From positions 1 to 30,568 of the forward strand of contig JAZSQT010000049.1 in NCBI GenBank assembly GCA_045538075.1: DNA of 30,568 nucleotides. Reading direction: 5' to 3'. The stretch's first letter is position 1. Each line of letters opens with the position of its first letter. Positions 15,203 through 23,171 of the stretch are shown here, one piece after another. The stretch is from JAZSQT01 sp045538075. GTDB lineage: Bacteria; Chrysiogenota; Deferribacteres; Deferribacterales; Mucispirillaceae. The notes under the pieces were generated by a model. That model had not been told where the DNA came from. It did no database searches and saw only the letters and a program-made list of their open reading frames with translations. Position numbers and translations under genes: made by a program.

Positions 15203-15826
15203 CTAAGTAATTTTTATAATTACATCTGCATAATCGTCAAAATAATCATCATGAGTAGCTATTATAAAAGGGCTTTCCTTTGATTTATCAACGATAAACT
15301 CTGACATACTTTTACACATAATATCATCAAGCATATCTAACGGTTCATCTAATAAAATTACTTTATCTCTACTTGATAATGCCATAAGTATTGATAGTTT
15401 TTTTAATTCTCCTCCAGATAATTCATATACCGATTTTGATATATAATTTTTAAAATCTCCTTCTTCTAAATTAGAAAAATTAATTTCGTCTTTAATATAA
15501 CCAGTTACAAAATTAAATTCTGGACGAGAATGTATATATATTGATGAAATATCGTTACCTTTATTATCTTGATGCAAAATATTTTTACTGTCTTGATTAT
15601 TTTGATAAATTCCAGCTATCAATTTAAGAAGTGTAGTTTTACCACTACCAACGCAACCTTTAATTAACAATATTCTATTATATGAAATCTTAAAGGATAA
15701 ATTTTGAAATATTAATTTATTATCAAAAGAAAAGTTTAAATTATCTACTTCTAAAAAAAAGAGAGAGCCTTTAGCCCTCTCTATAATCTCTACATTACTT
15801 TTCACTATCTGCTTTCTTTTGCTCAA
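15203..15826 (-). CDS. ABC transporter ATP-binding protein, EcfA/CbiO-like
   Basis: The frame is a 207-residue nucleotide-binding domain: Walker A GCVGSGKTT, signature LSGGELKKL, Walker B VILLDEPLDMLD, H-loop ATHDD. The stretch RPEFNFVTGYIKDEINFS lines up with the EcfA Q-loop region (NPDNQFV..TVEDDIAFG), but the Q-loop Gln is replaced. The C-terminal extension of EcfA is missing. The start is uncertain: TTG 15826 or GTG 15805, both inside rplQ. No start codon exists in frame between the rplQ terminator and the first conserved strand (LEVDNLNFSF), so translation must cross the terminator. No EcfT or substrate-binding partner is in the window. Confidence 0.82.
   Translation of the reverse strand: MSKRKQIVKSNVEIIERAKGSLFFLEVDNLNFSFDNKLIFQNLSFKISYNRILLIKGCVGSGKTTLLKLIAGIYQNNQDSKNILHQDNKGNDISSIYIHSRPEFNFVTGYIKDEINFSNLEEGDFKNYISKSVYELSGGELKKLSILMALSSRDKVILLDEPLDMLDDIMCKSMSEFIVDKSKESPFIIATHDDYFDDYADVIIKIT
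15753..15782 (-). terminator. Intrinsic terminator of the ribosomal-protein operon
   Basis: On the minus strand AGAGAGGGCT, AAA and GGCTCTCTCT form a 10-bp stem followed by eight T. It begins 12 bases after the rplQ stop. It lies within the 5' part of the ABC ATPase frame. Confidence 0.9.
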
Positions 15827-16184
15827 CTATAGGTTCAACAAATTCTATAATTGCCATTTCAGCATTATCACCAACTCTACGTCCAGTTTTTAAAACTCTC
15901 GTATAACCACCAGCCCTATCTTTAAAAACAGGAGCTATTACATCAAAAAGTCTATGAACAGTAGGAGTATGAGGTAAACGGCTTAAAGCAGTTCTACGAG
16001 CAGCTAATGTGCCTTTTTTACCAAGGGTAATAAGAGGTTCAATAACACCTCTTAAAACTTTTGCTTTATCAAGGGTAGTTTCTACTCTACCATTTTCTAT
16101 TAAAGACTTTGCCATATTGCGAAAAGTAGCAATACGATGAGAAGTCTTCATTCTAAATTTATTATTAACAACACCGTGTCTCAT
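15795..16184 (-). CDS. rplQ: 50S ribosomal protein L17
   Basis: The 129-residue protein opens with the family block MRHGVVNNKFRMKTSHRIA and includes ETTLDKAKVLRGVIEPLITL and GGYTRVLKTGRRVGDNAEMA. L17 lies at the exit side of the large subunit. It is the last ribosomal gene of the alpha segment, three bases after rpoA, and is followed at once by a terminator. The C-terminus (IVEQKKADSEK) is a short charged tail. Confidence 0.98.
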   Translation of the reverse strand: MRHGVVNNKFRMKTSHRIATFRNMAKSLIENGRVETTLDKAKVLRGVIEPLITLGKKGTLAARRTALSRLPHTPTVHRLFDVIAPVFKDRAGGYTRVLKTGRRVGDNAEMAIIEFVEPIVEQKKADSEK

Positions 16185-16187
16185 AGA

Positions 16188-17183
16188 TTAATTATCCTCT
16201 TTTTTATAGCCTAAACTTTCTAAATCCATACCTAAACTTAAACCTAAAACAGAAAGAACTTTTTTAATCTCTTCTAAAGATTTTCTTCCAAAGTTTTTAG
16301 TTCTTAACATTTCTCCATCAGTTTTGCTACATAATTCATATAATGTTTTGATATTTGCATTTCTTAAACAGTTATATGCTCTAACAGAAAGTTCTAATTC
16401 TTCAATACTATTATCAAGCATTTCAAGAATATGGTCGTTGCCTTTAACTGATTCAGCTTCTACTTCTCTCTCAATAATCTCTTCAAAATTGATAAATTGA
16501 GTAACGTAATCTTTAATTATCTTTGCAGCAAAAGCTAACGCATCTTCTGGACGAACAGAACCATCTGTTTCTATCTCAATAGTAAGTTTATCGTAATCTG
16601 TGCTTTGTCCTACACGAGCATTCTCAACATTATAATTAACTTTCTTAATAGGAGTAAAAACTGCATCTACTGGAATAATATTTATATCACTAAATTTATC
16701 TTCAAATTCTCCAGATTGAACGTAACCTATACCCCTTTCAACATATAGTTCCATATGTAGTTCTATATTTGGATCGCTAATAGTAAGTATGTGTTGCTCT
16801 GGGTTTAAAACCTCTACGTTAGTATCACCAGTAATATCAGCTGCAGTAACTGGACCAACGCCTTTTTTCTTGATATAAACTCTGCACTGCTCTTGAACGA
16901 GACAATTTAATTCAAGACTTTTTATATTAAGTAATATCTCAACAACATCTTCAACTACACCACTTATTGAGCTAAATTCACTTTTTACACCATCAATACG
17001 CACACCAACTACTGCAGTTCCTTCTATAGATGAAAGCATTACACGTCTTAATGCGTTACCAATAGTAAGTCCAAACCCTTTTTCGTAAGGTTCAGCTATA
17101 AATTTACCATAAGTAGCAGTAACTTGACCAACCGCCTCTATCTTTTTCGGTTTTATCAAATTCCTGAAATTCATCATTATCAT
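16188..17183 (-). CDS. rpoA: DNA-directed RNA polymerase subunit alpha
   Basis: The 331-residue protein has an N-terminal assembly domain (e.g. YGKFIAEPYEKGFGLTIGNALRRVMLSS) and a C-terminal domain that contacts UP elements and activators (LELSVRAYNCLRNANI, KNFGRKSLEEI). I chose ATG 17183 because GGAGG lies 11 bases upstream; a longer frame from a GTG at 17201 would use that ribosome site as codons. It sits between rpsD and rplQ as in most bacteria. Confidence 0.97.
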   Translation of the reverse strand: MIMMNFRNLIKPKKIEAVGQVTATYGKFIAEPYEKGFGLTIGNALRRVMLSSIEGTAVVGVRIDGVKSEFSSISGVVEDVVEILLNIKSLELNCLVQEQCRVYIKKKGVGPVTAADITGDTNVEVLNPEQHILTISDPNIELHMELYVERGIGYVQSGEFEDKFSDINIIPVDAVFTPIKKVNYNVENARVGQSTDYDKLTIEIETDGSVRPEDALAFAAKIIKDYVTQFINFEEIIEREVEAESVKGNDHILEMLDNSIEELELSVRAYNCLRNANIKTLYELCSKTDGEMLRTKNFGRKSLEEIKKVLSVLGLSLGMDLESLGYKKEDN

Positions 17184-17210
17184 AGGTATTAGACCCTCCA
17201 CTTTAAAGGC

Positions 17211-17837
17211 TTATTTTGAATACAACTCAACAATTAAAGATTCTTGAATGTCGTAGCCTACATCACTTCTTTCTGGCATACGAACTACTTCTGCTTTTAA
17301 ATTGCCTTTATCAAGAGTAACCCATTCTGGAATACCTCTTGCAGAAGCTGTTTCTAAACACTCTTTAATACGTGGATGCTCTTTACTGTTTTCTCTAACA
17401 GTAACAACCATTCCAGGTTTTATTAAAAATGATGGAATACTAACTTTTCTTCCATTAACTTCAAAATGTTCATGACGAACCATTTGACGAGCTTCTTTAC
17501 GACTTGAAGCAAAGCCAGCTCTATAAACAAAGTTATCAAGACGGCGTTCTAAAAACTGTAAAAGTATCTCACCAGTGATACCTTCTATTCTACCAGCTTT
17601 CTCAAAATATCTTCTAAATTGAGATTCTAATACGCCATAAATTCTTTTTGCTTTTTGTTTTTCCCTTAACTGAACACCGTAATCACTTAATTTTTTACGT
17701 AATTTACCGTGTTGACCGGGAGCATACTCTTTTCTCTCAAAAGCACATTTTTCTTTATAACATCTTTCGCCTTTAAGAAAAAGTTTCATATTTTCACGTC
17801 TGCAAAGTTTGCAGTTCGCACCTGTATATCTTGCCAA
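17211..17837 (-). CDS. rpsD: 30S ribosomal protein S4
   Basis: The 208-residue protein is a 16S rRNA-binding assembly initiator. It has the zinc-binding form of the N-terminus (CKLCRR, then GERCYKEKC), APGQHG, and an S4 RNA-binding domain (RRLDNFVYRAGFASSRKEARQMVRH). The start codon is TTG, with GAGAGGATAAC upstream. In E. coli S4 represses the alpha operon; here it is the third protein gene of that segment. Confidence 0.98.
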   Translation of the reverse strand: MARYTGANCKLCRRENMKLFLKGERCYKEKCAFERKEYAPGQHGKLRKKLSDYGVQLREKQKAKRIYGVLESQFRRYFEKAGRIEGITGEILLQFLERRLDNFVYRAGFASSRKEARQMVRHEHFEVNGRKVSIPSFLIKPGMVVTVRENSKEHPRIKECLETASARGIPEWVTLDKGNLKAEVVRMPERSDVGYDIQESLIVELYSK

Positions 17838-17848
17838 GTTATCCTCTC

Positions 17849-18232
17849 CTATACTCTTCTTTTCTTAATTGGACGACAACCGTTATGGGGAACTGGTGTA
17901 ATATCCCTAATAACAGTGATTTTAATTCCTGCTGCAGCAATAGCTCTGATAGCACTTTCACGTCCAGAACCTGGACCCTTAACGCTAACTTCTACTTCAC
18001 GCATACCACAATCTAATGCTTTTTTAGCTGCATTTTCTGCAGCAAGCTGTGCTGCAAATGGAGTGGATTTTCTTGAGTTTTTAAAATTTTCTGTTCCACC
18101 TGTTGCCCAACAAACAACATTACCTTTTACATCTGTAAAAGTAACGTGAGTGTTATTAAAACTTGAATTTATATGAGCAACTCCACGTGGAATATTTCTC
18201 TTTTCTTTTCTTGATTTTCTAGGACCTGCCAT
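17849..18232 (-). CDS. rpsK: 30S ribosomal protein S11
   Basis: The 127-residue protein has the family blocks GVAHINSSFNNTHVTFTD, AAENAAKKALDCGMREVEV and GPGSGRESAIRA, and ends DITPVPHNGCRPIKKRRV. S11 is part of the platform near the mRNA exit. It begins about 50 bases after rpsM, a gap that contains a small hairpin, with GGAGG before its ATG. Confidence 0.98.
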   Translation of the reverse strand: MAGPRKSRKEKRNIPRGVAHINSSFNNTHVTFTDVKGNVVCWATGGTENFKNSRKSTPFAAQLAAENAAKKALDCGMREVEVSVKGPGSGRESAIRAIAAAGIKITVIRDITPVPHNGCRPIKKRRV

Positions 18233-18254
18233 GGTTCCTCCAAAGTAGCATTAC

Positions 18255-18270
18255 GACGTTAAAAAACGTC
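18255..18270 (-). promoter_or_regulatory. Intercistronic hairpin between rpsM and rpsK
   Basis: GACGTT, four bases and AACGTC form a 6-bp stem in a 50-base spacer. It is not followed by a T run on the minus strand, so a terminator role is unlikely. An mRNA-processing or translational control role is possible but unproven. Confidence 0.4.
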
Positions 18271-18282
18271 TTTAATTAAAGT

Positions 18283-18651
18283 TTACTTCCTTTTAATACC
18301 GCGTTTACCAGCAAGACCACGTCTCGTTCTTGCATTAGACCTTGTTTTTTGTCCTCTTGTAGGAAGACCCATTTTATGTCTCCAACCACGGTAGCAGTTT
18401 ATTTCCATAAGGCGTTTGATTGCAAGACCTATCTCTTTACGAAGGTCGCCTTCTACCTTATAGTTTTCTTCTAATAATTTTCTAATTGAAGAAATTTCCT
18501 GCTCGGTAAGTTCTCCTACACGTTTATTGCTGTCTATTCCAGTTTCAGCAATAAGTTTGCGTGCTGTGCTTCTACCTACTCCATAAATGTAGGTAAGACC
18601 GATTTCTACTTTTTTGTTGTTTGGAATGTCAACTCCGGCTACTCGCGCCAC
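18283..18651 (-). CDS. rpsM: 30S ribosomal protein S13
   Basis: The 122-residue protein opens ARVAGVDIPNNKKVEIGLTY and ends with the RGQKTRSNARTRRG and KRGIKRK blocks that contact tRNA and the subunit head. The start codon is GTG, five bases after GGAGG. It follows rpmJ, as in most alpha operons. Confidence 0.98.
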   Translation of the reverse strand: MARVAGVDIPNNKKVEIGLTYIYGVGRSTARKLIAETGIDSNKRVGELTEQEISSIRKLLEENYKVEGDLRKEIGLAIKRLMEINCYRGWRHKMGLPTRGQKTRSNARTRRGLAGKRGIKRK

Positions 18652-18662
18652 ATCTGCCTCCT

Positions 18663-18776
18663 TTAGCCCTGTCTCTGTTTATGACGGGGATTTTCACAGA
18701 TTACTCTGACAACCCCTTTCCGTTTTACAATTTTGCATTTACTGCAAATCGGTTTAACGCTAGCTCTTACTTTCAT
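18663..18776 (-). CDS. rpmJ: 50S ribosomal protein L36 (zinc form)
   Basis: This small gene (37 codons plus stop) encodes MKVRASVKPICSKCK ... VICENPRHKQRQG, the standard L36 with zinc ligands Cys11, Cys14, Cys27 and His32. It lies exactly where expected, between infA and rpsM, 14 bases from the former and 11 from the latter. Confidence 0.97.
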   Translation of the reverse strand: MKVRASVKPICSKCKIVKRKGVVRVICENPRHKQRQG

Positions 18777-18790
18777 TGTTTTTGCTCCGT

Positions 18791-19012
18791 TTATTTATGC
18801 CGATAAGTAATTCTTCCTCTCGTAAGGTCGTAAGGAGAAAGCTCCACTGTAACCTTATCTCCAGGAAGTATCCTGATAAAATTCATTCTCATTTTGCCAG
18901 ATAAATGGGCAACAATAGTATGATTATTTTCAAGGGTTACTTTAAACTGTGCATTCGGTAGTGCTTCTGCAACTACTCCTCCAGCCTCAATAACATCGTC
19001 CTTTTTGCTCAT
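18791..19012 (-). CDS. infA: Translation initiation factor IF-1
   Basis: The 73-residue OB-fold protein has the blocks EALPNAQFKVTLENNH, GKMRMNFIRILPGDKV and ELSPYDLTRGRITYR, all typical of IF-1. It binds the A site of the 30S subunit during initiation. It lies between map and rpmJ as in many non-enteric bacteria. Confidence 0.98.
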   Translation of the reverse strand: MSKKDDVIEAGGVVAEALPNAQFKVTLENNHTIVAHLSGKMRMNFIRILPGDKVTVELSPYDLTRGRITYRHK

Positions 19013-19031
19013 CAGGATTTAAACCTCTTTG

Positions 19032-19047
19032 CCCTAATATATTAGGG
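19032..19047 (-). promoter_or_regulatory. Perfect palindrome in the map-infA spacer
   Basis: CCCTAATATATTAGGG is a perfect 16-base palindrome, able to fold into a 6-bp stem with a 4-base loop in RNA or to serve as a dimeric protein site in DNA. No T run follows on the minus strand. It sits in a 42-base gap. Confidence 0.4.
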
Positions 19048-19054
19048 ACTTAAA

Positions 19055-19798
19055 TTAAAGTGTTAAAATTTCTGGTTCACTATTAGTGATGACTATAGTA
19101 TTTTCGTAATGGGCTGAAATTGAGTTATCTACTGTAACTACACTCCACCCATCATTGAGGGTTTTTACTCTGTAATCACCAAAAGTAACCATAGGTTCAA
19201 TTGCTAAAACCATACCAGCCTTTAACCTTAAACCTCTGTTTGCTTTGCCAAAATTAGGAATACTAGGGGCTTCGTGCATGCTCTTGCCTACACCGTGTCC
19301 CGTTAAATCTCTAACAATTCCAAACCCTGCTTTTTCTACGTGAGTTTGAATTGCTTCAGATATATCGCCTAATCTATTACCTACTTTTGCTTTTTCAACA
19401 CCTTTAAAAAAAGACTCTCTCGTTACATCTATTAGCCTTTTAGCATCGTCAGAAATATTACCAACTGCAAAGGTGCGACAAGCATCACTATGGAAACCGT
19501 CTTTAAATGCGACGACGTCCACACTGATTATATCACCATCTTTTAAAACTCTACTATCTGGTATTCCGTGCACAACTACCTCATTCACCGATGTGCAACA
19601 AGCCGCTGGGTAACCATGATAATTTTTTGTTGATGGCAATGCAGACAAAGAGTGTATAACATTTTCTACCAAGTTGTCAACATCTTTTGTTGTAACTCCT
19701 GGTTTTATAAATTCTTCTAATCGTTTAAAGACTTCTTTAACGACAGAAGCAGCACTCTTCATCGTTTCTACTTCTTTTTTTGAATATAATGTTACCAT
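19055..19798 (-). CDS. map: Methionine aminopeptidase, type I
   Basis: The 247-residue cytoplasmic enzyme removes initiator Met from new proteins. Metal and catalytic residues are visible in their usual blocks: His in NEVVVHGIPD, Asp in ISVDVVAFKDGFHSDACRTF, His in TGHGVGKSMHEAP, Glu in AIEPMVT and Glu in HYENTIVIT. Its ATG overlaps the adk stop by one base (TAATG). Confidence 0.97.
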   Translation of the reverse strand: MVTLYSKKEVETMKSAASVVKEVFKRLEEFIKPGVTTKDVDNLVENVIHSLSALPSTKNYHGYPAACCTSVNEVVVHGIPDSRVLKDGDIISVDVVAFKDGFHSDACRTFAVGNISDDAKRLIDVTRESFFKGVEKAKVGNRLGDISEAIQTHVEKAGFGIVRDLTGHGVGKSMHEAPSIPNFGKANRGLRLKAGMVLAIEPMVTFGDYRVKTLNDGWSVVTVDNSISAHYENTIVITNSEPEILTL

Positions 19799-20445
19799 TA
19801 ACTCAAAATACCTTTAATACTTTCATAAACTTCTTGTGGACTTTTTGAACCGTCAACAATATGTAATTTACCACTATTTTTGTAGTAACTTTTTAATGCT
19901 TCTGCTTGTTCATGAAAAACTGATAATCTTTTTAATACCGTTTCTTCTTTATCATCGTCCCTTTGGATAAGTGGAGTAGTTCCATCTTCACTCATTCCTT
20001 CAACTTTTGGTGGGTCGTATTTAATATGGTAAATTTTTCCAGAAATCGGACTAACTCTTCTACCAGTAATTCTATCAACAATATACTCATCTGGCACTTC
20101 TAAGCTAATAATATGAGTAATTTCAGTTTTTAAGCTATTAGCAAGCATCGCATCAAGAGCCGTAGCTTGTGCTATCGTTCTTGGAAAGCCGTCTAATATA
20201 AAACCATTTTTACAATCACTTTTAGCAAGTCTTTCATTCATTAAACCAATAATAATTTCATCAGTTACTAACTTGCCTTCTTTCATAAATTCTTCTGCAG
20301 TTTTTCCTAATGGAGTGCCTTCTTTTACTGCTGCACGAAGCATATCACCAGTAGAAATTTGAACAATACCATAATCGTTGATTATGTTTGCCGACTGTGT
20401 CCCTTTTCCAGCTCCAGGAGGACCTAAAAAAATTATATTTTTCAT
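19798..20445 (-). CDS. adk: Adenylate kinase
   Basis: The 215-residue enzyme catalyses AMP + ATP = 2 ADP. It has P-loop GPPGAGKGT (about 8-16), the AMP-binding segment STGDMLRAAVKEGTPLG, DGFPRT, and a long LID starting DRITGRRVSPISGKIYH without the Cys zinc cluster. I chose ATG 20445 because it overlaps the secY stop (ATGA); the TTG at 20451 is not needed. Confidence 0.97.
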   Translation of the reverse strand: MKNIIFLGPPGAGKGTQSANIINDYGIVQISTGDMLRAAVKEGTPLGKTAEEFMKEGKLVTDEIIIGLMNERLAKSDCKNGFILDGFPRTIAQATALDAMLANSLKTEITHIISLEVPDEYIVDRITGRRVSPISGKIYHIKYDPPKVEGMSEDGTTPLIQRDDDKEETVLKRLSVFHEQAEALKSYYKNSGKLHIVDGSKSPQEVYESIKGILS

Positions 20446-21758
20446 GACCAATTTCTCCCTCTAATTCTACCTTTCTTTAAAAATCCGTCGTAATTATGTG
20501 TAATAAGGTGAGCTTCTACCTTTTGGATAACATCAAGCCCAACACCAACAACGATTAATAAACTCGTCCCACCAAAATAAAATGGTAGCCCGAAACCAGA
20601 TATAAATAATTGTGGCAAAATTGATACTAATGCCAAATAGATTGCTCCTACAAAAGTAAGCCTTGTAAGAACGTAATCAATATATGATGCTGTAGCATCT
20701 CCAGGACGTTTTCCTGGAATAACTCCACCAGACTTTGATATATTTTCTGCTATATCTTTTGGATTAAATATAATTGAAGTATAAAAATAAGTAAAAAATA
20801 CAATTAACCCTACTTCAAGAAAATAATATATTGGATAAGCCGGTGAAAAAATGTAATTTAATTTTTGCAATAATGGGTCATTAGGTGCAAAAGTTGCAAT
20901 TGTTGCTGGCAAAGTAATAAGTGTTGAAGCAAAAATTATAGGTATTACACCAGCAGGATTTAATCTCAATGGCAAATAAGAATTTGTTGACTGAACTTTG
21001 CCTCCAGCATTGCCTTTTCTAACATATTGAATAGGCAATCTTCTTTGAGACGTTTCCATAAAAACGATTGCAATAAATGATAACGCCATTATACCACAAG
21101 CTAATATTAAAGGTATAATTTGCAACTCACCACTATTCATTAACCCATAAGTATTGACTACAGCACTTGGAAAAGCAGATATAATACCAGCCATAATGAT
21201 TAACGACATACCATTTCCTACACCGTAAGACGTAATTTTTTCGCCTAACCACATAAGAAAAATTGTGCCAGTTGTAAGAGTAAGAGCCGTAATTAACCTA
21301 AAACTCCAACCACCAATAAATACTACTGGGCTACCATCTGGAGCAACCATATTTTCTATACCTATTGCAATTCCTAACCCTTGAATAAGGCTAATAACTA
21401 CCGTTAAGTATCTTGTATGTTTAGTTATTTTTTCTCTACCTTCGCTACCACGTTTCTTTAATTCTGCTATATAAGGCACTACTACTACCAAAAGCTCCAT
21501 AATAATAGATGCAGAAATATAAGGCATTACACCTAATGCAAATACCGTTAACTTTTGCAAAGCACCACCAGTAAACATATCAAAAAAGCCAAGCATACTG
21601 CCACTTGCCCTTTCAAAAAATTGTGATAACGCTGCACCATCTACACCAGGAGTTGGAACGTGAGCACCAATACGAAAAACAGCTAATAACAATAAAGTCA
21701 TTAATATGCGTTTACGTAACTCTGGAATTGAAAAAATTTCTTCTATCTTTTTTAACAT
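20442..21758 (-). CDS. secY: Protein translocase subunit SecY
   Basis: The 438-residue channel protein has about ten membrane helices and recognisable blocks: RIGAHVPTPGVD, GVMPYISASIIMELL, GNGMSLIIMAGI, LPLRLNPAGVIPIIFAS and GGVIPGKRPGDAT. It is the pore of the Sec machinery that also feeds T2SS substrates to the periplasm. ATG 21758 is preferred because GGGG lies just upstream; the frame to 21806 adds an unlikely extension. Confidence 0.97.
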   Translation of the reverse strand: MLKKIEEIFSIPELRKRILMTLLLLAVFRIGAHVPTPGVDGAALSQFFERASGSMLGFFDMFTGGALQKLTVFALGVMPYISASIIMELLVVVVPYIAELKKRGSEGREKITKHTRYLTVVISLIQGLGIAIGIENMVAPDGSPVVFIGGWSFRLITALTLTTGTIFLMWLGEKITSYGVGNGMSLIIMAGIISAFPSAVVNTYGLMNSGELQIIPLILACGIMALSFIAIVFMETSQRRLPIQYVRKGNAGGKVQSTNSYLPLRLNPAGVIPIIFASTLITLPATIATFAPNDPLLQKLNYIFSPAYPIYYFLEVGLIVFFTYFYTSIIFNPKDIAENISKSGGVIPGKRPGDATASYIDYVLTRLTFVGAIYLALVSILPQLFISGFGLPFYFGGTSLLIVVGVGLDVIQKVEAHLITHNYDGFLKKGRIRGRNWS

Positions 21759-21784
21759 TATTACCCCAAAATAAAATATACTAC

Positions 21785-21804
21785 GCCCGACTATATTGTC
21801 GGGC
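21785..21804 (-). promoter_or_regulatory. GC-rich intercistronic hairpin between rplO and secY
   Basis: GCCCGAC, six bases and GTCGGGC form a perfect 7-bp stem, markedly GC-rich for this genome, in the 71-base rplO-secY gap. The bases after it on the minus strand (GTAGTATATTTTATTTT) are not a proper T run. It may act in mRNA processing or attenuation ahead of secY. Confidence 0.5.
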
Positions 21805-21829
21805 ATTAATACATTCTATTTAGCAAATT

Positions 21830-22276
21830 TTATGACGCTTGGATTGAACCACCTGCTTTTTTAATCTTTTCATCAGCAGATTTAGAATACTTATCAACAT
21901 CAAAAATAAGTTTTTTAGTAATTTCTCCATCACCTAAAATTTTGACACCGTCTTTATTTCCGTCAATAAGACCTCTTTCTTTTAAAGTGATAGCATTAAC
22001 TGTTTCTCCAGCTTCAAAACGGTCATTAATAACACCGAGATTTACACATTCAAAAATAGTAGCAAATCTTGCATTATTAAATCCACGTTTAGGGATACGG
22101 CGAATTAATGGCATTTGTCCACCTTCAAAACCTTGACGGACTTGTCCACTTTTACGAGCATTTTGCCCTTTATTACCACGTCCAGCAGTCGTTCCTAAAC
22201 CACTACCAGTGCCTCTGCCTAAACGTTTACGTTCTTTGTTTGAACCTTTTGCTGGTTTAAGATCATTTATTTGCAT
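21830..22276 (-). CDS. rplO: 50S ribosomal protein L15
   Basis: The 148-residue protein starts MQINDLKPAKGSNKERKRLGRG and contains GTTAGRGNKGQNARKSG and FEGGQMPLIRRIPKRGF, as L15 does. ATG 22276 follows GGAG by 7 bases. It starts only 14 bases after rpsE, so the usual intervening gene rpmD (L30) is absent. Confidence 0.98.
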   Translation of the reverse strand: MQINDLKPAKGSNKERKRLGRGTGSGLGTTAGRGNKGQNARKSGQVRQGFEGGQMPLIRRIPKRGFNNARFATIFECVNLGVINDRFEAGETVNAITLKERGLIDGNKDGVKILGDGEITKKLIFDVDKYSKSADEKIKKAGGSIQAS

Positions 22277-22290
22277 TATAATCTCCAAAT

Positions 22291-22785
22291 CTATTTATTA
22301 ATTAAATCAGCAATTTCAAGGTTACGAGCATTTGCAACTTGGTCTAATGTGCGTATATTTTTAAATCCATTCATTGCTGCATAAAGAGAATTATATGGAT
22401 TTCTGCTTCTAACTGATTTTGCTAAAATATTATTTATACCTGCAAGTTCAAAAAGACTTCTTACAGCACCACCAGCAATAATACCAGTACCAGGTGCAGC
22501 TGGTTTCATAACAATTTCACTTGCTCCAAATTTTCCTACCATAGCATGAGGAATAGATCCTTTTACAACTGGTATTTTAACCATATTCTTTTTAGCATTA
22601 TCCATTGCTTTACGAATTGCATCTGGCACTTCACGAGCTTTACCATGACCTATACCAACGCTACCATTGTAATCACCTACAACAACGAGTGCAGTAAATT
22701 TGAATATACGGCCACCTTTTACAACTTTTGTAACTCTGCCTATATGGACAACTTTATCAACTAATTCTTTCTCTTCAATATTCAA
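22291..22785 (-). CDS. rpsE: 30S ribosomal protein S5
   Basis: The 164-residue protein has the double-stranded RNA-binding N-terminal domain (VVHIGRVTKVVKGGRIFKF, VGDYNGSVGIGHGKAREVPDAIRKA) and the S5 C-terminal domain (PGTGIIAGGAVRSLFELAGI). It supports decoding accuracy. The start codon is TTG, 7 bases after GGAGG. Confidence 0.98.
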   Translation of the reverse strand: MNIEEKELVDKVVHIGRVTKVVKGGRIFKFTALVVVGDYNGSVGIGHGKAREVPDAIRKAMDNAKKNMVKIPVVKGSIPHAMVGKFGASEIVMKPAAPGTGIIAGGAVRSLFELAGINNILAKSVRSRNPYNSLYAAMNGFKNIRTLDQVANARNLEIADLINK

Positions 22786-22796
22786 AACACGCCCTC

Positions 22797-23162
22797 CTAA
22801 AATTCAAGCCCAGCACTACGAGCAGCATCAGCTAAAGATTTAATTCTACCATGATAAATATAACCACCTCTGTCAAAAACGACAGTGTTTATACCTTTTG
22901 CTTTAGCACGTTCGCCTATAGTTTTTCCAATAAAAGATGCAACTTCAACATTAAGTTTGCCACCAAATTTATTGCGAAATTCTTTCTCAAGAGAGCTTGC
23001 AGCTACGATAGTTTGCCCAGTTTTATCGTCTATTACTTGAGCATATACGTAATTGTTACTTTTAAATACAGCCAAACGTGGACGACTTTCTGTGCCTTTA
23101 ACTTTCTTTCTTATTCTGGCATGACGTTTAACACGCCCTGCAGCTTTATTAAACTTACTCAC
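22797..23162 (-). CDS. rplR: 50S ribosomal protein L18
   Basis: The 121-residue 5S rRNA-binding protein has the blocks RPRLAVFKSNNYVYAQVIDD, GKTIGERAKAKGI and FDRGGYIYHGRIKSLADAAR. The start codon is GTG, 7 bases after GGAG. It lies between rplF and rpsE in standard order. Confidence 0.98.
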   Translation of the reverse strand: MSKFNKAAGRVKRHARIRKKVKGTESRPRLAVFKSNNYVYAQVIDDKTGQTIVAASSLEKEFRNKFGGKLNVEVASFIGKTIGERAKAKGINTVVFDRGGYIYHGRIKSLADAARSAGLEF

Positions 23163-23171
23163 TGTGAACTC

